Part shown: positions 52,530 through 62,017 of the stretch, piece by piece
Layout of the letters: every line of letters begins with the position of its first letter
Numbering within the stretch: the first letter of the stretch is position 1
Source: Arcobacter sp. CECT 8986
GTDB taxonomy: Bacteria > Campylobacterota > Campylobacteria > Campylobacterales > Arcobacteraceae
NCBI RefSeq assembly: GCF_004116725.1
Contig: NZ_PDKG01000009.1
Span: 34,024-98,023 of the forward strand
DNA: 64,000 nucleotides
Direction of reading: 5' to 3'
The notes under the pieces: model-generated
Seen by the model: the letters and a program-made list of their open reading frames with translations, nothing else
Told to the model about the DNA's origin: nothing
Database searches by the model: none
Translations under genes and position numbers: made by a program

Positions 52530-54833
52530 ATGAATCAAGAAAAAAGAGAAGAAGCCCAAATAAGAGCACTTGATGAGAGTTATGCCATCGCAACTTTTGC
52601 AAAAGATGGTACTTTAATACAAGCCAATAAAAACTTTTTAGATACTTTAGGTTATAGCTTTGATGAGGTTAAAAGTAAGCATCATAGATTATTTTGTGAT
52701 GAATCTTATCAAAACTCAGATGATTATCAAAAGTTTTGGCAAAGTTTATTAAGTGGTAAGATAATAAATGAAGAGTCAAAAAGAGTAAGAAAAGATGGTA
52801 GTTCTGTCTTCTTATCTGCATTTTATAAGCCCGTATTAGATGAAAAAGGCGATATTGTAGAGATTCTTGAAATTGCTCAAGATATAACTTCAAAAAAATT
52901 ACAAAATCTTAATTATGTAGGACAAGTTGAGGCTATCAATAAATCTCAAGCTGTAATTGAGTTTAAGTTAGATGGAACTATTTTAAATGCCAATGAAAAT
53001 TTTCTAAAGATATTTGACTTTTCTTTAGATGAGATAGTTGGCAAACATCATAGTATATTTGTAGAAAAAAGTTATAAAGACTCAAAAGAGTATGAGACTT
53101 TTTGGCAGAAGCTAAATGAAGGAAGATTTGATTCTGGTGAGTACTTAAGAATAGCAAAAAATGGAAGACACGTTTGGATACAAGCTACTTACAATCCTAT
53201 CTTTGACATAGATAACAATATAGTAAAAATAGTAAAATTTGCACAAGATATAACTCAAGAGAAGCTCTCAAGTCTTTATCACACAGGACAATTAGAAGCT
53301 ATTAACAAATCACAATCTGTTGTTGAGTTTGATATGAATGGAATAATATTAAATGCAAACAAAAACTTCTTAAAAGCGATGGACTATAAGCTTAATGATA
53401 TCAAAGGGAAACACCATAGTATATTTTGTGATGAAACGTATGCTTCTTCAAAAGAGTATAAAGAGTTTTGGCAAAAATTAAATAAAGGGAAATTTGATAC
53501 AGGAAAATATTTAAGATATGGAAAAAATAGTAAAAAAGTATGGATTCAAGCTACTTATACACCAATTTTAGATATTGATAAAAAACCTGTAAAAGTTGTA
53601 AAGTTTGCACAAGATATTACTCAATTTGAAATAGTTAAAAAAGATCAATTAACAGGTCTTTATAATAGAGAGAAACTTCTTTTGGATATTGAAACTTCAA
53701 AGAAAAATAACCTTGCTATTATAGATATAAATAATTTCTCATTTGTTAGTGATTTTTATGGATATGAAGTAGGTGATGAACTTATATTGAAGTTTTCACA
53801 AATAGTAGTGGAACTTTTAAGTAAAGGTTCTACTTTATATAGAACAAACAGTAATAAATTTGCTGTATTAAATGAGTCTTTTACTCAAACAGAGTTTTTG
53901 GAAGCTTTACAAAGATTATCTAATAAAATAAAAAATATCTCAATATTATTGGATATTGAAGAAATTCATCCAATAGTTACTTTTGGGGTATCTTTTGAAG
54001 ATAAACACAAGCTTCTTAATACAGCAGAAATAGTAAATAAATTTGCAAAAAGAAATAACAAAAGTTTAGTTATATATGCAAATGAACTAAACATAGAAAA
54101 AGAGTATGAAGAAAATATTAAATGGACAGAGATAATCAAATTGGCTTTAAAAGATGATAGAATAATAGTACACTATCAGCCAATTTATAATAACAACTCT
54201 AAAAAAATAGAGAAATACGAAGCTTTAGTTAGATTAAAAGATATAAGTGGTGAAATAATCTCTCCTTTTAGATTTTTGGATATTGCAAAAAAATCGAGAC
54301 AATATATAGATATAACAAAAACAGTAATTGCAAAATCTTTTGAAAAGTTCAAAGATAATGACTTTGAGTTCTCAATAAACTTAACAGTAGAAGATATCTT
54401 AGATGATGATTTAGAAAACTATCTATTTTATATGATTGAAAAGTATAATATTGCAAATAGATTGGTTTTAGAACTTGTAGAATCTGAAAAAATCACAACA
54501 TATGAACCAATATATAAATTTATAGAAAAAGCAAAAGCAATAGGATGTAAAGTTGCAATTGATGATTTTGGAAGTGGATATAGTAATTTTGAATACCTAG
54601 TAAAAATAAATGCTGACTTTGTAAAAATTGATGGTTCTATTATAAAAAGAATACTTGATGATGAAAATTCACTTGAAATAGTAAAATCAATGTTAAACTT
54701 CAGTAAAAAGATGGGTATAAAAACAATCGCTGAATTTATCTCAAGTAAAGAACTTCAAGAAAAAGTAAGTAGTTTAGAAATAGATTATTCACAAGGCTTT
54801 TATATTGGAAAACCAAAAGAAGATTTAGTATAA
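52530..54833 (+). CDS. Triple-PAS, degenerate GGDEF, EAL protein (c-di-GMP phosphodiesterase)
   Basis: 767 residues, no transmembrane segment. Three consecutive PAS domains (about 10-125, 130-250, 250-370) share the repeated pattern HHxxFxxxxYxxSxxYxxFWxxL typical of PAS sensors for redox or aerotaxis. The GGDEF domain (about 375-520) has SNKF where the catalytic GGDEF loop should be, so it is probably inactive. The EAL domain (about 530-765) keeps YEALVRL, the Glu in LVLELVES, DDFGSGYSN, VKIDGS and a final SQGFYIGKP, so phosphodiesterase activity is likely. Its 3' end overlaps the convergent regulator gene by 34 nt. Confidence 0.9.
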   Translation: MNQEKREEAQIRALDESYAIATFAKDGTLIQANKNFLDTLGYSFDEVKSKHHRLFCDESYQNSDDYQKFWQSLLSGKIINEESKRVRKDGSSVFLSAFYKPVLDEKGDIVEILEIAQDITSKKLQNLNYVGQVEAINKSQAVIEFKLDGTILNANENFLKIFDFSLDEIVGKHHSIFVEKSYKDSKEYETFWQKLNEGRFDSGEYLRIAKNGRHVWIQATYNPIFDIDNNIVKIVKFAQDITQEKLSSLYHTGQLEAINKSQSVVEFDMNGIILNANKNFLKAMDYKLNDIKGKHHSIFCDETYASSKEYKEFWQKLNKGKFDTGKYLRYGKNSKKVWIQATYTPILDIDKKPVKVVKFAQDITQFEIVKKDQLTGLYNREKLLLDIETSKKNNLAIIDINNFSFVSDFYGYEVGDELILKFSQIVVELLSKGSTLYRTNSNKFAVLNESFTQTEFLEALQRLSNKIKNISILLDIEEIHPIVTFGVSFEDKHKLLNTAEIVNKFAKRNNKSLVIYANELNIEKEYEENIKWTEIIKLALKDDRIIVHYQPIYNNNSKKIEKYEALVRLKDISGEIISPFRFLDIAKKSRQYIDITKTVIAKSFEKFKDNDFEFSINLTVEDILDDDLENYLFYMIEKYNIANRLVLELVESEKITTYEPIYKFIEKAKAIGCKVAIDDFGSGYSNFEYLVKINADFVKIDGSIIKRILDDENSLEIVKSMLNFSKKMGIKTIAEFISSKELQEKVSSLEIDYSQGFYIGKPKEDLV

Positions 54834-55435
54834 ATCGGGAGTGTTAGAAATTTTGAACGAACTCTTTTTATTAAAGACCTTATTCCAGAAATTCCAACTA
54901 TTTCACCTTCCCAAACATACTGTTCTATTGTGTCTAAAGATACAGAAATATTTGGTGTTTTACATAGTAAACTTAAAAGTCTTCTCTCTTTTTGAGTTAG
55001 TTTGATTGAGTTTTTATTTTCATCATAAAGTATCTCTTCTTTTATATTGTAATGAAAATTATTACAAAATAGTATCTCTTCTTCTTGTGTACACAATAAA
55101 TCAACTTTGCACTCAAGTTCATAGATATAAAAAGGTTTTTTCAAGAAGTCATTGCATCCACTATTGTAAGCTTTTTTTATTGTTTCAAACTCTATATTTG
55201 AACTTATTATAATTGCAGGTGTTGTTTTATCTCTATCTCTTATCTCTTTTAATAAATCTAATCCATCAAGTGAAGGTACATTTATATCTAATATAAAGCA
55301 ATCATATCCATTTACTATTGAATATAAAGCCTCTTGTCCATCTTGAAACCAATCAACAATTAGTCCTTTTTCTTCAAACATCTCTTTTATTATTTCAGAA
55401 AGACTAACATTGTCTTCTAATAGTAAAATCTTCAT
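54800..55435 (-). CDS. OmpR-like response regulator, partner kinase truncated
   Basis: A 211-residue regulator: receiver with Asp50 (YDCFILDINVPS), Lys in KKPF, and a C-terminal winged helix (KLTQKERRLLSLLCKTPN). It closely resembles the regulator at 4115. It overlaps by one base the kinase fragment upstream, which has lost its sensor part, so normal signalling through that kinase is unlikely. It may now be silent, or driven by a related kinase. Confidence 0.87.
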   Translation of the reverse strand: MKILLLEDNVSLSEIIKEMFEEKGLIVDWFQDGQEALYSIVNGYDCFILDINVPSLDGLDLLKEIRDRDKTTPAIIISSNIEFETIKKAYNSGCNDFLKKPFYIYELECKVDLLCTQEEEILFCNNFHYNIKEEILYDENKNSIKLTQKERRLLSLLCKTPNISVSLDTIEQYVWEGEIVGISGIRSLIKRVRSKFLTLPIYTKSSFGFPI

Positions 55436-56271
55436 TATTTTATACTCTCAGATATTGGAATTGATATAGATACTCTTGTACCATTTAGAATTTGTGTTAT
55501 TTTTATTTTACCATGCATTTTATTTTCAATAATCAATTTTGCCATATATAAGCCAAAACCATCCCCTTTACTTTTAGTTGTAAAAAAAGGATTAAATAGC
55601 TGGCTGATTATCTCATCTTTTATTCCACATCCATTATCTTCAATGAATAATTCAATGTTATTAGTGTATTTATAAAGAGATAATTTTATTTTACCTTTTA
55701 ATGAATTATTTGATTTTTTTGCACTACTTATTGCATCTTTTGCATTGTTGATTATACTTACAACTACTTGTTTAAATTCATTTGGATAACCATATGCAAA
55801 ACAGTACTCTTTTGATTTATTTTCATAATCTAGCTCAATATGAGAATATTTTAAAGAGTGTGAAAGAAGAGTAAGAACTTCTTTTAATCCTGTATCAACA
55901 TTAAAAGCTTTAGGCATATTTGAAGGTCTTATAAAATCTCTAAATCCATCAATTGTATCGCTCATATAAATTGTTTGTGTCATGATATTATCATAAAATA
56001 TTTTTATGTCATCACTTGTAAGTTTATTCTTTTTATCATAATACATCATTTTATGCGCAACTGCTGATAACTCTACCAAAGGATTTTTCCATTGATGTAC
56101 AATTGCAGATAACATCTCTCCAACTTCTGATAATTTTGATTGTTGGATGATAAATTGAGTATTTACTTCAAGTTGTTTTTTCTCTGTTATATTTGTGATA
56201 ATTGAAACTGTTCCTGCATTTTCACCTTTATTATCTAAAAACATTTGACTTGTTAATCTATATATCTTTTT
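55435..56271 (-). pseudogene. Truncated sensor histidine kinase (N-terminal sensor lost)
   Basis: The longest ATG start (56244) gives 269 residues, but the frame continues upstream to 56271 (KKIYRLTSQ before MFLDNKG), which is the end of a PAS domain. There it meets TGA at 56272-56274, and the periplasmic/transmembrane sensor is missing. The remaining parts are a PAS tail, H-box AIVHQWKNPLVEL, N-box IINNAKDAI and ATPase G-boxes DNGCGI and GDGFGLYMAK. The catalytic core is intact. The break point coincides with the 5' break of the TorD-like gene on the other strand. Confidence 0.75.
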
Positions 56272-56272
56272 T

Positions 56273-56865
56273 CAATTTTTATATAACTCTCCAACAGAAG
56301 AGAAATGGGAAGAGATAAAAGAGAAAAAAGTTTTATTGGAGTGGTTTATCCACTCTGATGACAATAATCATAATGAAGCTTTAAAGTTGTGGGAAAATCT
56401 CATAATAATGAAACTTATTTAGATTTAGCAGTTGATTATACAGATTTATTTATATGTGATGAAATGTATTTAAAAGCACCACCTTATGGCTCTTTTTATT
56501 TAGATATTTCAGGAGAATTATATTCAAAAGAGTCTGATATTGTAAAAGACTTATATACAAAATGCTCTTTTTTTACAAAAACATTATTAGGTCAACCAGC
56601 TGATTTTATAGCAATAGAATTAGAGTTTATAAGTACACTTCTTTTAAATTTACATAGAGATGAGATATTTAAAGAAGTATTATTATCTTTTCTAAAACAA
56701 AGTTTTTTACCTTGGGTGAAAACATGGACAAATGATCTTAAAACAAACTCAAAAAGTTACTTTTATAAAGGGCTTGCTTTTCAAATAGAAGATTATTGTG
56801 ATATGTTAATTGAAGAGTTTGATATAAAAGATTATGAAAAAAAAGTTTATAGAAAAGCATCATAA
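56273..56865 (+). pseudogene. TorD-family molybdoenzyme chaperone, start lost and frameshifted
   Basis: From 56273 the frame reads QFLYNSPTEEKWEEIKEKK, a typical TorD N-terminal helix but without its first ~10-15 residues or a start codon. This frame runs into a TAG at 56420. The continuation LDLAVDYTDLFICDEMYLKAPPYGSFYLD, PADFIAIELEFIS and the rest of the chaperone is in another frame (longest start GTG at 56389). The shift is at about 56396-56404. TorD-family proteins mature molybdenum oxidoreductases; no such enzyme gene is nearby. Confidence 0.75.
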
Positions 56866-56945
56866 AATAAAATATTTATAACCTTTATATTAGTAGTGAC
56901 TTAATTTATATTTTGTTATTATATATAAAAATATAAAGGTTGTTT

Positions 56946-57482
56946 TTGCAAGATTATTATTTAAATATTAGTTTAGGAATGATTATTTATTGTTTTATTG
57001 CAATATTTAGTTTAGCTCTTTTTGTATATGCAAAAGAAGTTTTAGTTTATGAGCGAAAAGAAAAAATAGTTTATATTAAAAATACAAAGAAAGAAAATTC
57101 ATTTTCAATTGCAAAAACATATGGTTATGGTTTTTTATGTGGAGTTTTTATTTTATGTTTGGAAAATAAACAAAGACTTTTAGATTTAGATATATTTTTA
57201 ATAGGATTACTTATTTTATCTATTTGTCTTTTTATTGGTTCATTTTATGAAGAGTCTTTAAATAAAAAAAGAGAGTATAAATTATCAAGTTTTCTAAATG
57301 CTTTAGATGGTATTTTTTACAATCTTATTCCTGCGATTATTATATATATGATAAACCATCAATTTTTTACTAATGATTTAGAAACAAAAGATTATATATT
57401 TGCTTTAATACTGTTCTCTTTTTCTTGTACTTTTTTATCTATGACTCATCTATTTAAAAGTATATATTATCAAAGAAGATAA
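56946..57482 (+). CDS. Hypothetical four-helix membrane protein
   Basis: 178 residues from the TTG at 56946, 7 nt after AAAGG; a TTG at 56940 is an alternative. It has about four hydrophobic segments (LGMIIYCFIAIFSLALFVY; YGYGFLCGVFILCL; LLILSICLFIGSF; IPAIIIYMI) and a basic loop after the first. There is no motif I can name. It is adjacent, convergently, to a CBS-domain protein. Confidence 0.6.
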   Translation: MQDYYLNISLGMIIYCFIAIFSLALFVYAKEVLVYERKEKIVYIKNTKKENSFSIAKTYGYGFLCGVFILCLENKQRLLDLDIFLIGLLILSICLFIGSFYEESLNKKREYKLSSFLNALDGIFYNLIPAIIIYMINHQFFTNDLETKDYIFALILFSFSCTFLSMTHLFKSIYYQRR

Positions 57483-57484
57483 AA

Positions 57485-58132
57485 CTACGACCAAAGTTGT
57501 AGTTTTGGTATATGAGATACAGCTTTTATAATATCGGTTTTTGAAATTATTCCTACAATAATATCCTCTTCATTTACAATAGGAATAGCACCCAATTTAA
57601 AATCAAGCATTACTTTACAAACACTTCTAATATCTGCATCTGGGTCAGCTGTTATTACTTCTGGAAGATAAAGGTCTTCAAGTTTTCTTTGTAGTATCTC
57701 TTTTGAGTTATCTAAATCATCCATTAAATAGTTTAATATTAGTTTTTTATCTATTAGCCCAACTATCTTTTTTCCAAAAGATACTATTGGAATGTGGCTT
57801 ACTTTTTTATCTTTTAGTAAATCATATGCCTCATCTAAAGTAGCACTACTATCAATATATATTATATTCTTTGTCATCAAGTCTTGTACATGATAAACTT
57901 CTTCTGAAGTATCAAGATTTGCCATTTTTTTATAGGCATTTACAGCTTCACTATCTGCTTGATTATTTGGGTTCTTTTTATTTTTTTCTTCATTATCAAG
58001 GTAGTTTTGAAATAATGTATCATCATCAGGTTTTAATCTTGCTTCATTTGGTGCATCAAGATTTTTTAGTTCATATAAGTTATCAGCTGTACTTCTAAAA
58101 CCTACATTACCCTTGTTATATATTGCAAACAT
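57485..58132 (-). CDS. CBS-domain pair protein
   Basis: A 215-residue cytoplasmic protein. The N-terminal ~80 residues are hydrophilic (NEARLKPDDDTLFQNYLDNE). The rest is two CBS domains (about 85-140 and 155-212): VQDLMTKNIIYIDSSATLDEAY, SHIPIVSFGKKIVGLI, then ADIRSVCKVMLDFKLGAIPIV and GIISKTDIIKAV. CBS pairs bind adenosyl nucleotides and regulate partner proteins; the partner is not evident here. The last codons meet the end of the preceding gene at 2 nt. Confidence 0.88.
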   Translation of the reverse strand: MFAIYNKGNVGFRSTADNLYELKNLDAPNEARLKPDDDTLFQNYLDNEEKNKKNPNNQADSEAVNAYKKMANLDTSEEVYHVQDLMTKNIIYIDSSATLDEAYDLLKDKKVSHIPIVSFGKKIVGLIDKKLILNYLMDDLDNSKEILQRKLEDLYLPEVITADPDADIRSVCKVMLDFKLGAIPIVNEEDIIVGIISKTDIIKAVSHIPKLQLWS

Positions 58133-58199
58133 AATAACTACCTTTTGTTTATTTATAAAATAATATAAAATTTATATTAATAATATCTTAACATAAAAT

Positions 58200-59993
58200 T
58201 CAGTCAGAATATACTTTATTTCTTCCTGTATCTTTTGCTTTATATAGATTTTCATCTGCTTTTTTATAAATTTCATCAATATCTTTTATATCTTTTGCTT
58301 TTTGCACTGTAATTCCAAAAGATGCAGTTACAAATGATGAAGCAGTATTTTTAATATGTTCTATACCTAGTTGTTCTATACCATCTCTTATTTCATCAAT
58401 ATATTTTATAGTTTTTTCTTTTTGTGTATCTCTTATTACAATACCAAACTCTTCTCCACCTAATCTAAAGCATAAGTCATCTGCTCGATTAAGTCTTGAT
58501 TTTACATATGTTGAAACTTTGTTTAAAACCATATCTCCTTTTAGGTGACCATATGTATCGTTATAGTATTTAAAATTATCAATATCAAAAATACAAAATG
58601 TAATATAATCATTATTTCTTTTAGCAGCATTTATTATTTTTGGAAATACTTCATTGAAGTATCTTTTATTATAAAGTGTTGTTAATTCATCTGTAATTGA
58701 TATCTCTTCTAATCTTTTTTTATTTGTAATATTCTGTTTTATTGATGTATATCCTATCTTTTTGTTGTTTTCATCATATATTGGAGAGACAACAATATCA
58801 ACCCAAAAAACAGAGCCCTCTTTATCAATATTTTTTACTTCGCCTTTCCATGTTTGATTATTTCTTAGTGCATTCCACATATTATCAAAGACTTTTACAT
58901 TCATATCTTCATGTTTTAATATATGATGAGGTTTACCTACAAGCTCTTCTTCTTTATATTTTGCTGTGTTACATAGTGCTTTTGATACATGAGTTATTTT
59001 TCCTTCTGTATCTAAATTTAAAAGTAGCACATTATCTTCTACAACTTTTAGATATCTTTTTCTTTCATTCTCTATTTTTTTTCTTTTTTTTATCTCTTTA
59101 TTTAGTTTCTTATTTGTTTTTACAATTGTATAAATTACAGTAGAGAAAATAAAACATATTGCCAGAGTTGATAAAAACATAAAAAGATAGTTATTCTCTT
59201 GGGTATATTTTACAGATATCCAATTATTAAATATTCTATGATGTGTACTTTCATTAATTGAAGCAAGAGCTTTATTGAAAATAGATACAAGTTCAGGCTT
59301 GTCATTTCTTAATCCAATATGCAACTCCCAAGGATAGTTTAAATCTCCAGATATTTTCATCTCACCAAAATATTTTTTTTGTATCAAATATCCAGCTGTT
59401 GCAACAGTATCAACAAACCCATAAAGTTTTGAGTTTTTAACTTTTTTATATCCTTCTTCTACTGAGTTTACTTCAATTATATTTAGATTTGGATACTTTT
59501 CTAATAGTTCTTTAGGAAAAGCATACCCTTTTACAATTCCTAGTGGTCGATGAATTTCTCCAATATTATCAATAAATATCTCATTCATCTTTGTTACGAT
59601 AACCAAAGGTAGTTTTAAATATGGTTGTGTAAAATTTAAATAATTAGAACGCTCTTTTGTTTTTACAACTAAAGGTATAATATCACATCTTCTATCTTTT
59701 GCATATTCTAATGTTTGTTCCCAAGATTTTGTAACCACAAGATTTATCTTAATATCTAAAAACTCTTTGATAATTTTTATATAATCTGAGCCTAATCCAA
59801 TGTAATTTTTGTTGTCAATTTTATCCATTGGCATCCAGTCTGGATCAACACACATATTTAGTTGTTTTAAATTTTTTAGATATATCTTTTCATCATCTGT
59901 TAAAAGTGAATTTGAGTTAATTGGTAGATTAGTTATATTTTTGGCAAATAAACAAATAGATAAAAAAAAGAAAAATAGAATAATTTTTTTCAT
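58200..59993 (-). CDS. Diguanylate cyclase with periplasmic solute-binding and PAS domains
   Basis: 597 residues. A signal peptide (1-17) precedes an SBP_bac_3-type periplasmic domain (about 35-265: MCVDPDWMPMDKIDNKNYIG...NYLNFTQPYLKLPLVIVTK). Then come a transmembrane helix (about 270-292), a PAS domain (about 310-425) and a GGDEF domain with active-site FRLGGEEFG and SITDELTTLYNKRYF. It should make c-di-GMP in response to a small periplasmic ligand such as an amino acid. Confidence 0.92.
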   Translation of the reverse strand: MKKIILFFFFLSICLFAKNITNLPINSNSLLTDDEKIYLKNLKQLNMCVDPDWMPMDKIDNKNYIGLGSDYIKIIKEFLDIKINLVVTKSWEQTLEYAKDRRCDIIPLVVKTKERSNYLNFTQPYLKLPLVIVTKMNEIFIDNIGEIHRPLGIVKGYAFPKELLEKYPNLNIIEVNSVEEGYKKVKNSKLYGFVDTVATAGYLIQKKYFGEMKISGDLNYPWELHIGLRNDKPELVSIFNKALASINESTHHRIFNNWISVKYTQENNYLFMFLSTLAICFIFSTVIYTIVKTNKKLNKEIKKRKKIENERKRYLKVVEDNVLLLNLDTEGKITHVSKALCNTAKYKEEELVGKPHHILKHEDMNVKVFDNMWNALRNNQTWKGEVKNIDKEGSVFWVDIVVSPIYDENNKKIGYTSIKQNITNKKRLEEISITDELTTLYNKRYFNEVFPKIINAAKRNNDYITFCIFDIDNFKYYNDTYGHLKGDMVLNKVSTYVKSRLNRADDLCFRLGGEEFGIVIRDTQKEKTIKYIDEIRDGIEQLGIEHIKNTASSFVTASFGITVQKAKDIKDIDEIYKKADENLYKAKDTGRNKVYSD

Positions 59994-60060
59994 TTTGACA
60001 CCTTTTGTTTATTGTACCATAAAATTTAATTAAAAGCTGTATAAAAAATCACACTTTGTG

Positions 60061-61656
60061 TTATAAATTAGGCAAGTGAATAACAAACGAGATACCAGAA
60101 GGGATATCTTGAATAAAGATTCTACCTTGCATATTGTTCTCAACAATAATTTTTGTCATATATAGTCCAATACCTGTTCCTTTTCCTTCCTCTTTTGTTG
60201 TGAAGTATGGCTCAAATATCTTCTCTTTTATACTCTCTTCTATTCCCCCTGCATTATCTTCTATCTCTATTATTACATTATCTACTGTTTGATGTGCTTT
60301 TATTCTTATCTTCCCATCTTTTATATCTTTCTCTACTATTGCATCTTTTGCATTTGATAATATATTTAGTATTCCTTGTGAAAACTCATTTTCAAATCCA
60401 TATACTTTGATATTTTCTTCTATATCTTCTTCTAATTGTATTTGATGATTATGTAATGTTGATTCCATTAGATATATTGCTTTTTTTATTGTTTTTGCTA
60501 CATCAAATAACTCTTTTTCTTTATTTGGTTTAAAAAAGTTTCTAAAATCATCTATTGTTTTTGACATATTAGTTGTCAGCATATTTGCTTTATCTACACT
60601 TCTTTGTAGAAACTCTTCATTTAAATCTCCCATTTTGTATGCAAATTGGATATTTTGCATTACTAATCCTAGGGCATTTAATGGTTGTCTCCATTGATGT
60701 GCTATATTTCCTATCATCTCTCCCATTGCTGCTAATTTACTTTGTTGGATTAGCATTTGCTCTTGTTTCCTTTGTTTATCTATCTCTTCTTTTACTTTTA
60801 TTTTTAGTTCATATTTTCTTTTTTCTTGATAGTTAATATATGAATATATTATTAAAATAAGTGCGATAAATAAGATTGAAATAATTGTATTGAAAACATA
60901 AATCTGTTTTTTACTTTTTATATATAAATCTCTTCTAAAATGTGTTTCAATATTTAAATCATCTTTTATTTTCAAATTTGATATGATGAACTCATCATTA
61001 AAACTATTTTTTACTTTTATAGAAGGTAAAAAATTACTATTTTTTGTATACATAAAGTCATTTGGCATTTTATCTCTAATCATAATACTTTTAAATAGAT
61101 TGTTGTTTAAACTTTTAATATTAAGAAGTTTTCCCGTATATATATACCCTCTAATTTCTCCTGTTGAATCACTTCTTAAAATATTTGATTTTACTACATA
61201 AAAGTATATATCTTCAAGTTTTAAAATTGTAGGTTTGTCTTCTTTTTCATAACTATTTAAAAGTGTTGATATAAACTTTTTTTTGTCATTTATAAACGTT
61301 GAAAAGTTAGAATAAATAGTGTCTTGTTTTAAGTTTACAAAGACCATAAATGCAAGATTTAAATCCTCTAAAGTTGAACTATCTTTTCTAAAGTTTTGAA
61401 AAATATAGTTGCTATTTCTGTTTTTTATAAATTCATACGTATCATCCCAAATAGCATAATCATTTGATATATTTTTTGCATCTGTAATTGCATCATCTAT
61501 TTTCGTAATAAGTAAGTCAATTCTATCTTTATTCTCTTGTATTTCTAATGTCTTAAAATCACTTATAAAATAGTTATAAGTAAATAGATTAAATAAAATC
61601 AGGTATAAAATAAATAGTGTCATAATAATGTATTTATTTTTGAAAAGAGCTTTCAA
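60061..61656 (-). CDS. Sensor histidine kinase with CHASE4-like domain
   Basis: 531 residues: transmembrane helix 1 (about 9-31), a periplasmic CHASE4-type domain with the hallmark ISNDYAIWDDTYEFIKN (about 60-80), transmembrane helix 2 (about 252-268), coiled linker, H-box NIAHQWRQPLNAL, N-box NILSNAKDAIVE and ATPase boxes DNAGGIEE and GTGIGLYMTK. There is no response regulator next to it. It may feed one of the orphan regulators in the window. Confidence 0.9.
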   Translation of the reverse strand: MKALFKNKYIIMTLFILYLILFNLFTYNYFISDFKTLEIQENKDRIDLLITKIDDAITDAKNISNDYAIWDDTYEFIKNRNSNYIFQNFRKDSSTLEDLNLAFMVFVNLKQDTIYSNFSTFINDKKKFISTLLNSYEKEDKPTILKLEDIYFYVVKSNILRSDSTGEIRGYIYTGKLLNIKSLNNNLFKSIMIRDKMPNDFMYTKNSNFLPSIKVKNSFNDEFIISNLKIKDDLNIETHFRRDLYIKSKKQIYVFNTIISILFIALILIIYSYINYQEKRKYELKIKVKEEIDKQRKQEQMLIQQSKLAAMGEMIGNIAHQWRQPLNALGLVMQNIQFAYKMGDLNEEFLQRSVDKANMLTTNMSKTIDDFRNFFKPNKEKELFDVAKTIKKAIYLMESTLHNHQIQLEEDIEENIKVYGFENEFSQGILNILSNAKDAIVEKDIKDGKIRIKAHQTVDNVIIEIEDNAGGIEESIKEKIFEPYFTTKEEGKGTGIGLYMTKIIVENNMQGRIFIQDIPSGISFVIHLPNL

Positions 61657-61826
61657 GTAGGTGACCTTTTAAATTTTTCTAAAATTATATCGTTAAATTT
61701 TAAATTTTGCAATTTAAAAGAATTATTTAAAAATTTTCAATTCTTTTAATAAAAAAATCAATTTATTAATTAATTTTTTTTCATCTAAAATTACCACCAA
61801 AAGCCACTTATATGATGTTTGTATAG
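61657..61826. other. AT-rich gap upstream of the CHASE4 kinase gene
   Basis: No coding frame is supported. It contains an inverted repeat AAAAGAATT...AATTCTTTT (61716-61747) and long A/T runs. It should hold the leftward promoter of the kinase gene, but no consensus stood out. Confidence 0.4.
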
Positions 61827-61872
61827 TTTTTAAGTTTAATTTTAGAATATTTTTTTGTTTATAGATTATAAT
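61827..61872 (+). promoter_or_regulatory. Campylobacter-type sigma-70 promoter
   Basis: TTTTTAAGTTT as the -35-like block, then a T-rich TTTTTTTG element at the -16 position and TATAAT at 61867-61872, matching the pattern described for Campylobacter sigma-70 promoters. Transcription would begin near 61879, leaving about 139 nt of leader before the gene at 62018. Confidence 0.65.
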
Positions 61873-61904
61873 TCGCTTGTAGAATAAGGAATTGGATTTA
61901 AGAG

Positions 61905-61968
61905 CTTCTATTAGTAAATAATTTACTATAAAATTAGAAGTGTTTAGGTGTACTCTTAATGTAGAGTA
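61905..61968 (+). ncRNA. Structured 5' leader with two hairpins
   Basis: Hairpin 1: CTTCTA (61905-61910) with TAGAAG (61935-61940), enclosing AGTAAA (61913-61918) with TTTACT (61922-61927). Hairpin 2: TACTCT (61951-61956) with AGAGTA (61963-61968). It lies between the promoter and the small secreted protein gene. It could be a regulatory leader or a small RNA; no known riboswitch is recognised. Confidence 0.45.
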
Positions 61969-62017
61969 GATTTGTACTAAAAAAATTGAACTTATAATAA
62001 GTTAAATAGGGGTATAA

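Noticed and set aside
56389..56865. Treating the 158-aa frame as an intact gene
   Set aside because: In-frame TorD N-terminal coding sequence lies directly upstream in another frame, so the apparent GTG start is only where the shifted frame opens.
61716..61747. AAAAGAATT / AATTCTTTT hairpin as a terminator
   Set aside because: No gene ends there on either strand; such inverted repeats are common by chance in DNA this AT-rich.
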